Positions 52,955 through 62,251 of a stretch of DNA of 64,000 nucleotides are shown piece by piece. The notes below the pieces were generated by a model. It ran no database searches. It was given only the letters and a program-made list of their open reading frames with translations, and had not been told where the DNA came from. This DNA is from Herbaspirillum sp. alder98 (GTDB lineage: Bacteria; Pseudomonadota; Gammaproteobacteria; Burkholderiales; Burkholderiaceae_D), in NCBI RefSeq assembly GCF_020179755.1, contig NZ_JAIUCY010000015.1:1-64000 (forward strand). The letters run 5' to 3'. A program made the translations under genes and the position numbers. Positions within the stretch are counted from its first letter, which is position 1. Each line of letters begins with the position of its first letter.

Positions 52955-53650
52955 TTAGCGGATGATGGCGATCTTCTTCTGGAAGCCCTTGACCAGTTGC
53001 GACAGGCCGAAGCTGAGCACGAAGTACACGATCGCGACGAAGATGTACATCTCGACCAGGCGTCCGTCACGCTGCGCAATCTTGGATGCGCTGGTGACGA
53101 AGTCAGGCACCGAACCCAGCACGTAGACCAGCGACACGTCCTGGAACAGCACGATGGTCTGCGTCAACAGGATCGGCGTCATGTTGCGGAATGCCTGCGG
53201 CAGCACCACGTTGCCCATCATCTGCCAGTAGTTCATGCCGATCGCATAGCCGGCGAACACCTGGCCGCGCGGGATCGACTGGATACCCGAGCGCATGATT
53301 TCGCAATAGTACGCAGCCTCGAACAGGATGAACGTGATCAGCGCCGACTGGAACGCCCCGACCTGGATCGGTTCGGACGCGCCGATGATCCACGCGCCGA
53401 TGAACGGCACCAGGAAGTAGAACCAGAAGATCACCAGCACCAGCGGGATCGAGCGGATCAGGTTGACGTAGGTGGTGGCGATGAACGACAGCGGCTTGTT
53501 GCTCGACAGGCGCATCATGGCCAGCAGCGTGCCCAGGATGATACCGCCGGCCATCGCCGTGAATGTCAGCACCAGTGTGAACTTGAGGCCGGTCGTGAAG
53601 AGATAGAACCACGAACGTTCGATGACGTCGAAGTCGAAATTACTGAACAT
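52955..53650 (-). CDS. gltK: Glutamate/aspartate ABC transporter permease GltK
   Basis: 231 residues with about five helices. The family loop is in EIMRSGIQSIPRGQVFAGYAIGMNYWQMM, where the EAA-like docking segment contacts the ATPase. With GltJ it forms the heterodimeric channel. It begins three bases after the gltJ stop, and 67 bp separate it from gltL. Begins MFSNFDFDVI. Confidence 0.94.
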   Translation of the reverse strand: MFSNFDFDVIERSWFYLFTTGLKFTLVLTFTAMAGGIILGTLLAMMRLSSNKPLSFIATTYVNLIRSIPLVLVIFWFYFLVPFIGAWIIGASEPIQVGAFQSALITFILFEAAYYCEIMRSGIQSIPRGQVFAGYAIGMNYWQMMGNVVLPQAFRNMTPILLTQTIVLFQDVSLVYVLGSVPDFVTSASKIAQRDGRLVEMYIFVAIVYFVLSFGLSQLVKGFQKKIAIIR

Positions 53651-53653
53651 GGA

Positions 53654-54403
53654 TCAATGCCCTCCTGCGCTGGAGCTACCACTGGAGATATAACCAGGGA
53701 CAGCCGTGACTCGTTCCAGCAGACGCGCCAGCATCAGCGCAATGATGGAGATGATGAGATAGATGACGGTGGCGCCGGTCAACGCTTCAAAGGTCTGGAA
53801 CGTGAACTCGCGCATCGAATAGGTAGCAGCAGTCAGCTCGACCAGGCCGATGGTCAGTGCCACCGAGCTGTTCTTGATGATCGCGGCGAACTCGTTGGTC
53901 AGGGCCGGGATGATGATCCGGAACGCCATCGGCAGCAGCACGTAGCGATAGGTCTGGGTCGGCGTCAGGCCAAGCGCGGCGCCTGCCATGCGCTGGCCGC
54001 GCGGCAAGGCCTGGATACCGGTGGTCACCTGCACGGCGACCCGCGACGAGGTAAAGAAACCGAGCGCTAGGGCGGCAGTCACGAACGAAGCATTGGGCAG
54101 GCTCTTGAGCCAGTCGCCAATTGCCGCGGGCAGCAGTTCCGGCACCACGAAGTACCAGAGAAACATCTGCACCAGCAGCGGAATATTGCGGAACAGTTCC
54201 ACATAGCCATTGGCAATGCGCACCACCCACGGCTTGGTGGTCGTGCGCAGGGTACCGAAGATGGTGCCCAGGGCCAGCGCCATGATCCAGGCGAAGATCG
54301 CGGTGGCGAGGGTCCATTTCAGGCCCGCCATCAGCGTATCGATGTAGGGGACCCCATCGGGAGACATCTCCCAGAAGATTCCCCAGTTCCAGTTGTATTG
54401 CAT
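53654..54403 (-). CDS. gltJ: Glutamate/aspartate ABC transporter permease GltJ
   Basis: 249 residues. N-terminus MQYNWNWGIFWEM, followed by five helices; RNIPLLVQMFLWYFVVPELL is typical of GltJ-type subunits, and the docking loop includes GIQALPRGQRMAGAALGLTP. Paired with GltK. It is 211 bp downstream of gltI, and a hairpin terminator lies in that gap, so it is probably expressed at a lower level than the binding protein. Confidence 0.94.
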   Translation of the reverse strand: MQYNWNWGIFWEMSPDGVPYIDTLMAGLKWTLATAIFAWIMALALGTIFGTLRTTTKPWVVRIANGYVELFRNIPLLVQMFLWYFVVPELLPAAIGDWLKSLPNASFVTAALALGFFTSSRVAVQVTTGIQALPRGQRMAGAALGLTPTQTYRYVLLPMAFRIIIPALTNEFAAIIKNSSVALTIGLVELTAATYSMREFTFQTFEALTGATVIYLIISIIALMLARLLERVTAVPGYISSGSSSAGGH

Positions 54404-54530
54404 AAATGGCCTCGTCTGCGTTTCGAGTCTGTTATGGCGGCGCGGTCACCAGGCAAATGCCGCATCCGCATGTTCCGGTCACACCGGGCAGCAAGCGTTA
54501 CGTCAAGGCAACACCAATTGCGTCCGGTTA

Positions 54531-54557
54531 AACAAAACGGGGGACAGGCCCCCGTTT
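54531..54557 (-). terminator. Partial terminator between gltI and gltJ
   Basis: AAACGGGGG and CCCCCGTTT pair around five bases, and the minus strand continues TTGTTT. Such a hairpin after a binding-protein gene commonly stops most transcripts so that the receptor is made in excess of the membrane parts. Confidence 0.8.
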
Positions 54558-54614
54558 CGTCAAATCAGGCATGGCATGGCGCAGCAGCTGCATGCGCCAT
54601 GGCCAATGGCCGAT

Positions 54615-55562
54615 TTACTTCTTCTTGCCCTGGCCCTTTTGGGCTTCTGGCACGGCAGCGTAAGCGGCCGGATCGAACGAGTCGGTCGGCTTTGCCAGCA
54701 CTGCTTGCAGTTGCGGGCTCATCGGCACGTTCAGGTTGACGCCCTTCGGTGGGATTGGAGCCTGGAACCACTTGCCATAGATCTTCTTGATGTCGTCGCC
54801 GGTGTAGACCACGGTCAGCGCGTCATCGACCACCTTCTTGAACGGCTTGTCGCCGCGTGGCAGGATCAGGCCGTACGGCTCGACCGACAACGCCTCGGTC
54901 GACACCTGGTAGTCACCAGGCGCCTTCGAGTTGGCAGCCAGCGACGACAGCAGGATGTCATCCATCACGAACGCTGCAGCACGGCCGGTTTCGACCATCA
55001 GGAATGCTTCGGCGTGGTCCTTGGCAGCCAGGATGTTCAGGCCCAGGTTGCGTTCGGCGTTGAGCGAAGTGATCTGCTTCAGGTTCGAGGTACCGGAAGT
55101 CGAGACGACGGTCTTGCCCTTCAGGTCGTCCAGCGTCTTCAGGTTGGCGGCCTTCTTCGACAGGAACTTGTTGGCGGTCACGAATTCGGTCACCGAGAAG
55201 TCAACCTGCTTCCAACGCTCTTCATTGTTGGTAGCCGAGTCGCACGAAATGTCGGTGGTGCCGTTGGCGATCAGCGGGATGCGGGTCGCGGAAGTCACGG
55301 GAACCATCTTGATGTTCAGCGCGGTCAGGCCCAGCTTCTTCTGGATCGCGGTGGCAGCCTTCAGGCACAGGTCGATCGAGTAGCCCTGGTAGGACTGCTT
55401 GTCGTCAAGGTAGGAGAAGGGAATCGAAGAATCGCGCACGCCCAGCGTCAGGGTGCCGCTGTCCTTGATCTTCTTGAGCCTGCCGGTGAATTCTTCTGCG
55501 TGAACAGAACCCATCAGCACGCTCGCGCCGACCAAAACCCCTGCTAGCTTCAATAACTTCAT
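54615..55562 (-). CDS. gltI: Glutamate/aspartate ABC transporter periplasmic binding protein
   Basis: 315 residues. A Sec signal (LAGVLVGASVLMGSVHAEEF) is cleaved near residue 23. The mature receptor has TLTLGVRDSSIPFSYLDD, GYSIDLCLKAATAI and CDSATNNEERWKQVDFS, typical of GltI/AatJ. Its C-terminus is Lys-rich (GQGKKK). AGGAGG precedes ATG 55562. First gene of gltIJKL. A sigma-54-like site lies about 450 bp upstream. Confidence 0.95.
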   Translation of the reverse strand: MKLLKLAGVLVGASVLMGSVHAEEFTGRLKKIKDSGTLTLGVRDSSIPFSYLDDKQSYQGYSIDLCLKAATAIQKKLGLTALNIKMVPVTSATRIPLIANGTTDISCDSATNNEERWKQVDFSVTEFVTANKFLSKKAANLKTLDDLKGKTVVSTSGTSNLKQITSLNAERNLGLNILAAKDHAEAFLMVETGRAAAFVMDDILLSSLAANSKAPGDYQVSTEALSVEPYGLILPRGDKPFKKVVDDALTVVYTGDDIKKIYGKWFQAPIPPKGVNLNVPMSPQLQAVLAKPTDSFDPAAYAAVPEAQKGQGKKK

Positions 55563-56040
55563 TGTGTGACCTCCTGGAAAAATTTTACGTAGTGTACCAA
55601 AAGCCCTATTCCAAAAACAGTTATGCCGTCCTTGGGATTTAGGCCTGCTGGCCCTCTTGCCATGCCTCTTCTTGTTATAAAAGCCACATCTATGCTGGCT
55701 TGTTTCATCCTTGCCCGCAGGCTTGTCGTCATCAAGACGATCAGTTCCTGCAGACCTGGCGAAATTCTGGGCAACCATGTCGGCGGGCGGCATTTTACGA
55801 CATTGCCGACATTCTGCACTGCACTCTTCATCGGAACGCCTCGCATGTGCGCAATAAACATCATTTGCACATGCATGTCGACCGCGCCCCGGGTGGACCG
55901 AAGCGCATGTTACCCGAACGATTTCTGTGCAGGCCGACAATGCTTTCATTGCATCGACTGCCCTGCAATATCGGATTGCCGCAGTCCCCGCCGCGACCCT
56001 TCCACTTCAGCAATATCCATGCCAGAAAACCAATAACCCC
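55563..56040. other. 478-bp gap upstream of gltI
   Basis: No gene is supported. It holds a sigma-54-type site at 56009-56024 (minus strand, separate entry), an inverted repeat GCATGTGC/GCACATGC at 55843-55874, and a smaller dyad ATTGCA/TGCAAT at 55948-55969. If transcription began at the sigma-54 site, the gltI leader would be more than 400 bases long. Near gltI there are -10-like hexamers but no convincing -35. Confidence 0.5.
56009..56024 (-). promoter_or_regulatory. Sigma-54-type promoter upstream of gltI
   Basis: On the minus strand TGGCAT-N5-TTGCT, with the same deviation from consensus as the site at 7419-7434. It lies 17 bp past the end of the next binding-protein gene and reads toward gltI, 447 bp away. 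Sigma-54 control of acidic amino-acid uptake is known in pseudomonads. Confidence 0.5.
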
Positions 56041-56964
56041 TTATTGCGCCACCTTGTCGGTCGGGAAGTTGAACGAATCCCGCAACAGGTATCCCATCGG
56101 CAGATTCATCGCCACCCGCCCGGCGCCGGCTGGCGCCTGGAACCAGTGCTGGTAGAGGGCATGGATCTCGCGCGTCGAAATCATGCGCACCATCTCGCGA
56201 TCGACCAGCGCCTTGAACGCCGGATCCTGGCGCATCATCATGGCATAGGGGTCGACCGACAGCGCTTCCCCCACGATCACCAGCGCAGCCGGGTCGCTTG
56301 CCATGCTGCGATAGGCATACAGCAGTACATCATCCTCGGCATAGGCGTCGACCTCGGCGCGCTGCAGCATGGCCATGGCATCGGCTTCGCGATCGAGCTG
56401 GCTCCAATGGATATTGAGCAATCCGGAGGCGTCACGCGCCTTGGCATAGGGCACCACCGAACTGCTGCGCACCACCACCACGCGCCGATCGCGCAGATCG
56501 CGCCAGCTGCGGATACCCGAGTCGCGCCGGACCATCATACGGGTGGTGGTAAAGAAATGGGGAATGGTGAAAGCGAAACGCTCGCGGCGCGCCGCGTTGT
56601 TGGTGGTAGTGCCGCACTCGATGTCGGCCTGGCCATCGGCAATGGCGTCGAAGCGGCCCCGGCTGTCCACCTCAAGATAGCGCACCTGCATCTGCGGCAG
56701 GCGCAATTCGCGACGCAGGGCGTCCGATATCTTGCGGCAGATGTCGATCGAATACCCGACCGGCCGGCCATCTTCGACACTAACGAAAGGGAATTGATGC
56801 GGGGAGTAGGCGACCACCAGCGTGTTGGTGCGGCGGAGCTTGTCGAGTGTGCTCTCGGCATGCGCCGACAGCGATGCCTGGCACATGAATGCCAGCACCG
56901 CAACAATCCAGCAAGTGCGACGCGCGACCAGCACGCGGCGCACGCGAGCGCGCACACCAACCAC
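56041..56964 (-). CDS. Periplasmic amino-acid-binding protein (family 3), without its own permease
   Basis: 307 residues. A signal peptide (IVAVLAFMCQASLSAHAES) follows a basic N-terminus. The mature protein (NTLVVAYSPHQFPFVSVEDG, GYSIDICRKISDAL, IECGTTTNNAARRERFAFT) resembles GltI-type receptors. The start is GTG at 56964, directly after a GGGAGGAG ribosome site. It lies between gltI and the glutamate dehydrogenase gene on the same strand, 79 bp after the latter with no terminator. It may feed GltJKL or act as a sensor input; its ligand is unproven. Confidence 0.87.
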   Translation of the reverse strand: MVGVRARVRRVLVARRTCWIVAVLAFMCQASLSAHAESTLDKLRRTNTLVVAYSPHQFPFVSVEDGRPVGYSIDICRKISDALRRELRLPQMQVRYLEVDSRGRFDAIADGQADIECGTTTNNAARRERFAFTIPHFFTTTRMMVRRDSGIRSWRDLRDRRVVVVRSSSVVPYAKARDASGLLNIHWSQLDREADAMAMLQRAEVDAYAEDDVLLYAYRSMASDPAALVIVGEALSVDPYAMMMRQDPAFKALVDREMVRMISTREIHALYQHWFQAPAGAGRVAMNLPMGYLLRDSFNFPTDKVAQ

Positions 56965-57043
56965 ATCTCCTCCCTGACTGCATGATGCAAGCCGACGATC
57001 TTAAGGTGCCGTCGTACTTGCAGAAAGCCCGAACAACTGTCGA

Positions 57044-58336
57044 TTACGGGTACAGGCCCCGCATTTCGCGCGCCTGCAATACGCGGGTACACGCCACGAT
57101 GAAGGCCGCAGTACGCAGTGACACGTTCTTTTCTTCGGACAGTTGCCACACGGCGGCAAACGCCTCGCGCATGATACGCGTCAAGCGCAGGTTGATTTCA
57201 TCCTCGGTCCAGAAAAAGCTCGAAAAGTCCTGCACCCATTCAAAGTAACTGACGGTCACGCCACCCGCATTGGCAATCACATCGGGCACGATCAGCACGC
57301 CCTTGTCGCGCAGGATGTCATCGGCCGCCGGCGTGGTCGGGCCGTTGGCGCCTTCCAGGATGATCTTGGCCTTGATCTGGCCGGCATTGGCTTCGGTAAT
57401 TTGCTGTTCCAGTGCAGCCGGCACCAGAATGTCGCAGTCGACCGACCAGAATTGGGCACGATCGGTGATCTCGTCTGCACCCGCAAAACCCTTCACGCTA
57501 CCGTTCTGCGCCACGTAGGTCTGCAGTGCGACGACATCCAGGCCACCCGCATTGAAGACGGTGGTGATGTGATCCTGGACCGCCACCACACGCGCGCCGG
57601 CTTCCGAGAACAAGCGTGCAGCGATGCCGCCGACGTTGCCGAAACCCTGCACTGCAACCTTGGCGTCCTTGATCTCGAGATTGCGCTTGGCGGCGGCTTC
57701 ACAGCCCACCACGAACACCCCGCGACCGGTCGCTTCATGGCGACCCAGGCTGCCACCCAGCGAAATCGGCTTGCCGGTGACCACGCCCGACGACGTGCTG
57801 CCATGGTTCATGGAATAGGTATCCATCATCCAGGCCATGATCTGCGAATCGGTATTGACGTCGGGTGCCGGAATGTCCTTGCTGGGCCCGATGATGATGC
57901 CGATCTCGCTGGTGTAGCGACGCGTCATGCGCATCAACTCGCCCCGCGAGAGGGTCTTGGGATCAACCCGGATACCGCCCTTGGCGCCACCGTAGGGAAC
58001 ATTCACCGCCGCGTTCTTGACCGTCATCCAGGCCGACAGGGCCATCACTTCGGACAGCGTCACGTCCTGGTGAAAACGCACGCCGCCCTTGCCGGGGCCA
58101 CGCGAAGTATTGTGCTGGACACGGTAGCCCTCGAAGTGGGCGATGGTGCCGTCGTCGCGCTCGATGGGGACATCCACCACCAGGATGCGCTTGGGACGCT
58201 TGAGGGTCTCGACCCAGCGCGCCAGCGAGCCCAGGTAGGGCGTGACGCGGTCGATCTGCTCAAGGTAGACGCCCCACGGGCCGATGCCGTGCGGGACAAG
58301 ATAGGAAGGCACTTCGTGATTAGGTACGTTCGACAT
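57044..58336 (-). CDS. Glutamate dehydrogenase
   Basis: 430 residues. Interconverts glutamate and 2-oxoglutarate plus ammonia with NAD(P). Substrate-binding and catalytic lysines are in [14 protein letters not shown] and [16 protein letters not shown], the dinucleotide fold has [20 protein letters not shown], and [17 protein letters not shown] follows. The size fits the hexameric small GDH class. AGGAG lies 11 bases before ATG 58336. It is upstream of the binding-protein gene and gltIJKL, linking glutamate uptake to its catabolism. Cofactor preference is not readable. Confidence 0.95.
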   Translation of the reverse strand: MSNVPNHEVPSYLVPHGIGPWGVYLEQIDRVTPYLGSLARWVETLKRPKRILVVDVPIERDDGTIAHFEGYRVQHNTSRGPGKGGVRFHQDVTLSEVMALSAWMTVKNAAVNVPYGGAKGGIRVDPKTLSRGELMRMTRRYTSEIGIIIGPSKDIPAPDVNTDSQIMAWMMDTYSMNHGSTSSGVVTGKPISLGGSLGRHEATGRGVFVVGCEAAAKRNLEIKDAKVAVQGFGNVGGIAARLFSEAGARVVAVQDHITTVFNAGGLDVVALQTYVAQNGSVKGFAGADEITDRAQFWSVDCDILVPAALEQQITEANAGQIKAKIILEGANGPTTPAADDILRDKGVLIVPDVIANAGGVTVSYFEWVQDFSSFFWTEDEINLRLTRIMREAFAAVWQLSEEKNVSLRTAAFIVACTRVLQAREMRGLYP

Positions 58337-58640
58337 GATGCAATCGCTCCTTTGGTTTGCCGTGCTGTTCAGTACGTTGCAAAACCCCGATGCCGATGGC
58401 CGCGCAGGCAGGCAAGCGCCAGGGCGAATGCCACAGCACAGTATGCCACCAGAAGCCACCTCGAATAACAGCGAAAAACAACGGGAAAATAGCCGTCTAA
58501 ATCAGCGACGCCATCGTAGCCAGCCGCCTGTACCAAGGCTAATGCTTTGTCTGCATGCAACTATGCATATCGCGCATAACCATCCGAGAGAGCCTGTGCT
58601 GGCCGCATACAGCTGATTCACCCCTCACTTTCCTGCCTGG
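58337..58640. other. 304-bp gap upstream of the glutamate dehydrogenase gene
   Basis: No gene. It must hold the dehydrogenase promoter. A small dyad ATGCA-N4-TGCAT lies at 58555-58568 in an AT-richer stretch. No confident promoter or terminator was identified. Confidence 0.4.
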
Positions 58641-59624
58641 TCATTCGCGTTTATCGGCGCCCCGCCCTCGCCCGGCAGCTGCCTTTTGACGCTCCTGGCG
58701 GGCTTGATCCTGCTCGACCAGGTATTCCCACAACCGCGCCACGATCGCCTTGCCCGCGCGTTGCGCCGTCGGGCGCTCGCGATAGAGGCGGATTTCCATC
58801 TCGACCTCCCAGTCGGCGGTGGCGCCATCGGCGCGTGCCAGTTGCCGGTTGCGCACCTCGCGCACTACCGAAGATTCGGGCAGGAAGGCCACACCATGCC
58901 CCTCCAGCGCCATCATCTTGAGGCTTTCCGACATGTCTGTCTCGTAGTGTTTTTCCAGATGCAACGGGCGCTTGATGTCGGCCATCATCAATTCCACCAT
59001 GCGCCCCAGATAGGCATTGCTGGTGTACGACAGAAACGGCAAAGGCGCGCGCGAGCCGCCCGGAAACACGTAGTCGGGCGTGCCGTTGCGGTCACAGCGC
59101 GAATACGGGCGCAGCGTCTCGGTGCCCATGGTCAGCATGTCGTAGCGGCTGGCATCGAGCTGCACCGGCTGGCGCGGGTGGTGATAACACAGCAGCAGGT
59201 CGCAGCCGCCTTCGACGATGGTCATCACGGCATCATGCACGTTGAGGGCGATGAGACGGGTATTGATCGAGCCGAAACCGGACTCCAGCGAACTAAGCCA
59301 CTTCGGCATGTAGGTCAGCGAAAGCGTATGCGGCACGGCAAAATCGACAGTGGTCTGGGCGGTCGGCCGCTTTCCGCGCAACAGGGCGCGGGTGTTGTTG
59401 ATCTGCCCCAGCATCTCGACGGCCTGCTCGTAGAACACTTCGCCGGCCGCCGTAAGACGGGTCGGATAGGAGGTGCGATCGATCAGGTCGGTGCCCAGCC
59501 AGGCCTCGAGCGACTGGATGCGGCGCGAAAACGCCGGCTGCGTGACGTGGCGCAATTCGGCCGAGCGGCTGAAACTGCGGGTCTCGGCCAGCGACACGAA
59601 ATCTTCAAGCCATTTGCTTTCCAT
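58641..59624 (-). CDS. LysR-family regulator, HypT (YjiE)-like
   Basis: 327 residues. The helix-turn-helix region (DFVSLAETRSFSRSAELRHVTQPAFSRRI) and the MESKWLEDF opening closely resemble HypT, the hypochlorite-responsive LysR regulator of enterobacteria. The effector domain runs from about residue 90 to 295, followed by a basic C-terminal tail (QERQKAAAGRGRGADKRE). Whether it senses oxidants cannot be shown. It lies upstream of the glutamate dehydrogenase gene on the same strand, but 304 bp apart. The preceding gene is an Atm1-type exporter whose stop is 90 bp from this start. Confidence 0.85.
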   Translation of the reverse strand: MESKWLEDFVSLAETRSFSRSAELRHVTQPAFSRRIQSLEAWLGTDLIDRTSYPTRLTAAGEVFYEQAVEMLGQINNTRALLRGKRPTAQTTVDFAVPHTLSLTYMPKWLSSLESGFGSINTRLIALNVHDAVMTIVEGGCDLLLCYHHPRQPVQLDASRYDMLTMGTETLRPYSRCDRNGTPDYVFPGGSRAPLPFLSYTSNAYLGRMVELMMADIKRPLHLEKHYETDMSESLKMMALEGHGVAFLPESSVVREVRNRQLARADGATADWEVEMEIRLYRERPTAQRAGKAIVARLWEYLVEQDQARQERQKAAAGRGRGADKRE

Positions 59625-59714
59625 TGCACGTCCGTTTCTGGTTCTTTTAAATCACGCGAAGGAGCAATTGTGCCGCAGCGCCGCCGGCAATGCCAGCACC
59701 CGCGCCGTGCGGCT

Positions 59715-61622
59715 TCAGCGCGCCGTCGGCGGCACCAGCACGCTGGCCTCGCGCGGTTCCTCGGGCGCGCCGGGCGTCGCGCCCGGTTCAGGCCGGGGCG
59801 ACCCCTCGTCGTCATCGGCGCTGGCCTGCTGGCGCTGCCACATCTGCGCATACTGCCCGCCCCTGGCCAGCAGCACCGGATGGGTGCCGCGCTCGATGAT
59901 GCGGCCGTGCTCCAGCACCAGGATCTGGTCGGCATCGACTACCGTCGACAATCGATGCGCGATGACCAGCGTGGTGCGCTCTCGGGCGATCTCCGACAAT
60001 TGCTGCTGGATCGCCTGCTCGGCCCGCGAATCGAGCGCCGAGGTGGCCTCGTCAAAGATCAGGATGGCCGGATCCTTGAGCAGCGTGCGGGCAATCGCCA
60101 CCCGCTGTTTCTCGCCGCCGGACAACTTCAGCCCGCGCTCGCCGACCATGGTGGCATAGCCATCGGGCAGCGACTCGATGAAGTCGTGGATGTACGCCGC
60201 GCGCGCCGCCGCCACGATGTCGTCGAAGCTGCTGCCAGGCTTGCCGTAGGCGATGTTGTACTGAATTGTGTCGTTGAACAGCACCGTGTCCTGCGGCACG
60301 ATGCCGATGGCCTGGCGCAGCGACGCCTGGGTCACATTGCGCAGGTCCTGGCCATCGATGCGCACCGCGCCGCCATCGACATCGTAGAAGCGATACAGCA
60401 ATCGCGACAGCGTCGACTTGCCCGATCCGCTGTGCCCGACCACCGCGGTGGTGGTGCCGGCCGGGACCACGAAGTCGACATCGAACAGGATCTGCCGGTT
60501 GCGCTCGTAGCTGAAATCGACATGCTCAAAATGCAGCGCCGCGCCGTCGGTCTTGAGCGCAGCGGCGCCGACCCGGTCGGCCACTTCGCGGTTTTCTTCC
60601 AGCAGCGAGAACAATCGTTCCATATCGGCCAGGCTCTGCTTGATCTCGCGATACAGCACCCCCAGGAAATTAAGCGGAATGTAGAGCTGGATCATGAATG
60701 CATTCACCAGCACCATGTCGCCCAGGGTCATGGTGCCGTTCATCACCCCCACGGTGGCGCGCCACAGGATGAGCGTGACGGCAATGGCGATGATGGCCGA
60801 CTGGCCGGTATTGAGCAGCGACAGCGAGCTCTGCGACTTGACGGCGGCACTCTCGTAGCGCTGCAGGCCCTCGTCATAGCGACGCGCCTCGAAATCTTCG
60901 TTGCCGAAATACTTGACCGTCTCGTAGTTGATCAACGAATCGATGGCGCGCGTATTGGCGCGCGAATCGAGATCGTTCATGGTGCGCCGGAAATGGGTAC
61001 GCCACTCGGTCACCGTCACCGTGAAACCGATATACAGCACCAGCGCCCCGCCGGTGATGACCGACAGCCAGATGTCGTAGTGCAGCAGCAGGTAACCCAG
61101 CACCAGCAGGATCTCGATGATGGTGGGCAGGATCGAGAACAAGGTATAGGACACCAGGGTCGACACGCCGCGCGTGCCGCGCTCGATATCGCGCGTCATG
61201 CCACCGGTCTGGCGATTCAGGTGAAAGCGCAGCGACAGCGCATGCAGATGGCGAAACACCTGCAACGCGATGGTGCGCACCGCGCGCTGCGTGACCCGCG
61301 CAAACATCAGTTCGCGCAACTCGGTGAAGACCGAGGTCGCCAGCCGCAGCGCCCCATAGGCGGCCAGCAAACCCAGCGGCAACACCAGCAATGCCGCCGG
61401 ATGGGTTGCCGTAACCGTCATGGCGTCGACCAGCCGCTTGAGCACCAGCGGCACCCCGACGTTGGCCAGCTTGGCGCCGACCAGGAAGCTCAGGGCCATT
61501 GCCACCCGCCACTTATAGGTCCACAGGTAAGGCAACAAGGTACGAATTACGGTCCAGTCGCTGCGATAACGCGGGGCAGGAGGACCAGAGGATGCGGAAG
61601 GATGAGCTGATTGGCGGCGCAT
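59715..61622 (-). CDS. Atm1/HMT1-type ABC exporter
   Basis: 635 residues. A six-helix exporter domain (about 30-330) includes HLHALSLRFHLNRQTGGMTR and LINYETVKYFGNEDFE, both characteristic of the Atm1 branch that moves glutathione-linked or sulfur compounds. The ATPase domain has Walker A GHSGSGKST, signature LSGGEKQR and Walker B ILIFDEATSALD. It acts as a homodimer in the inner membrane. Start 61622 lacks a clear ribosome site; a longer frame to 61799 would overlap the divergent thioesterase start. The acidic, Pro-rich tail is variable. Confidence 0.92.
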   Translation of the reverse strand: MRRQSAHPSASSGPPAPRYRSDWTVIRTLLPYLWTYKWRVAMALSFLVGAKLANVGVPLVLKRLVDAMTVTATHPAALLVLPLGLLAAYGALRLATSVFTELRELMFARVTQRAVRTIALQVFRHLHALSLRFHLNRQTGGMTRDIERGTRGVSTLVSYTLFSILPTIIEILLVLGYLLLHYDIWLSVITGGALVLYIGFTVTVTEWRTHFRRTMNDLDSRANTRAIDSLINYETVKYFGNEDFEARRYDEGLQRYESAAVKSQSSLSLLNTGQSAIIAIAVTLILWRATVGVMNGTMTLGDMVLVNAFMIQLYIPLNFLGVLYREIKQSLADMERLFSLLEENREVADRVGAAALKTDGAALHFEHVDFSYERNRQILFDVDFVVPAGTTTAVVGHSGSGKSTLSRLLYRFYDVDGGAVRIDGQDLRNVTQASLRQAIGIVPQDTVLFNDTIQYNIAYGKPGSSFDDIVAAARAAYIHDFIESLPDGYATMVGERGLKLSGGEKQRVAIARTLLKDPAILIFDEATSALDSRAEQAIQQQLSEIARERTTLVIAHRLSTVVDADQILVLEHGRIIERGTHPVLLARGGQYAQMWQRQQASADDDEGSPRPEPGATPGAPEEPREASVLVPPTAR

Positions 61623-61783
61623 GAGATGACAGGAAAATAAGCGGCTGAATACGCGGCTGAAACCGGACAGCTTGAACCAGGCGAGCACAAACCGACCGAT
61701 CCAGGCAACATCCGATAAACTATCACCCCGCAAAACAGGGATTATAAGAGTCCGCAAGACTTCACGCTTTCGAAGGAACACCA

Positions 61784-62251
61784 ATGACCAGCACCGCACG
61801 CACCCAACTTCCCGCCGGCAAGGCGCCCCAACTGCGCGTCATGCCGATGCCGGCCGACGCCAATATCCATGGCGACGTCTTCGGCGGCTGGATCATGGCC
61901 CAGGTCGACATCGCCGGTTCGCTGCCCGCCACCCGTCGCGCCAATGGCCGCGTGGCGACCGTGGCGGTCAACTCGTTCCTGTTCAAGCATCCGGTGTTCG
62001 TGGGTGACCTGCTGTCCTTCTACGCCGACATCGTCAAGGTCGGCAACACCTCGGTCACGGTCAACGTCGAGGTCTTCGCCGAGCGCAATCGCCTTCAGAC
62101 CGAGATCGTCAAGGTGACCGAAGCCACCCTCACCTACGTGGCCACCGACGAAAGCCGCAAGCCGCGCGCACTGCCGCCGTTGAGTCCGGAAGATGATGTT
62201 CCAGCGGTCAATGTGCTGCAGGAGCTGGGCAGCGGTTGGCAAGCGCTGTAA
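61784..62251 (+). CDS. Acyl-CoA thioesterase, YciA-like hotdog protein
   Basis: 155 residues. The hotdog-fold motif MPADANIHGDVFGGWIMAQVD carries the catalytic Asp/Asn region, and VNSFLFKHPVFVGDLLSFYA follows. YciA-type enzymes hydrolyse a broad range of acyl-CoAs in the cytoplasm and form trimers of dimers. The last codon and stop (TAA at 62249-62251) are part of the first unit of the 14-bp minisatellite, so repeat changes could alter the gene's 3' end. It is divergent from the Atm1-type gene. Confidence 0.92.
   Translation: MTSTARTQLPAGKAPQLRVMPMPADANIHGDVFGGWIMAQVDIAGSLPATRRANGRVATVAVNSFLFKHPVFVGDLLSFYADIVKVGNTSVTVNVEVFAERNRLQTEIVKVTEATLTYVATDESRKPRALPPLSPEDDVPAVNVLQELGSGWQAL

Noticed and set aside
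58686-61610. 974-codon open frame on the plus strand
   Set aside because: It runs antisense through the HypT-like regulator and the Atm1-type exporter, is rich in His, Gln, Arg and Ala without any motif, and has no ribosome site. It is a GC-driven shadow.
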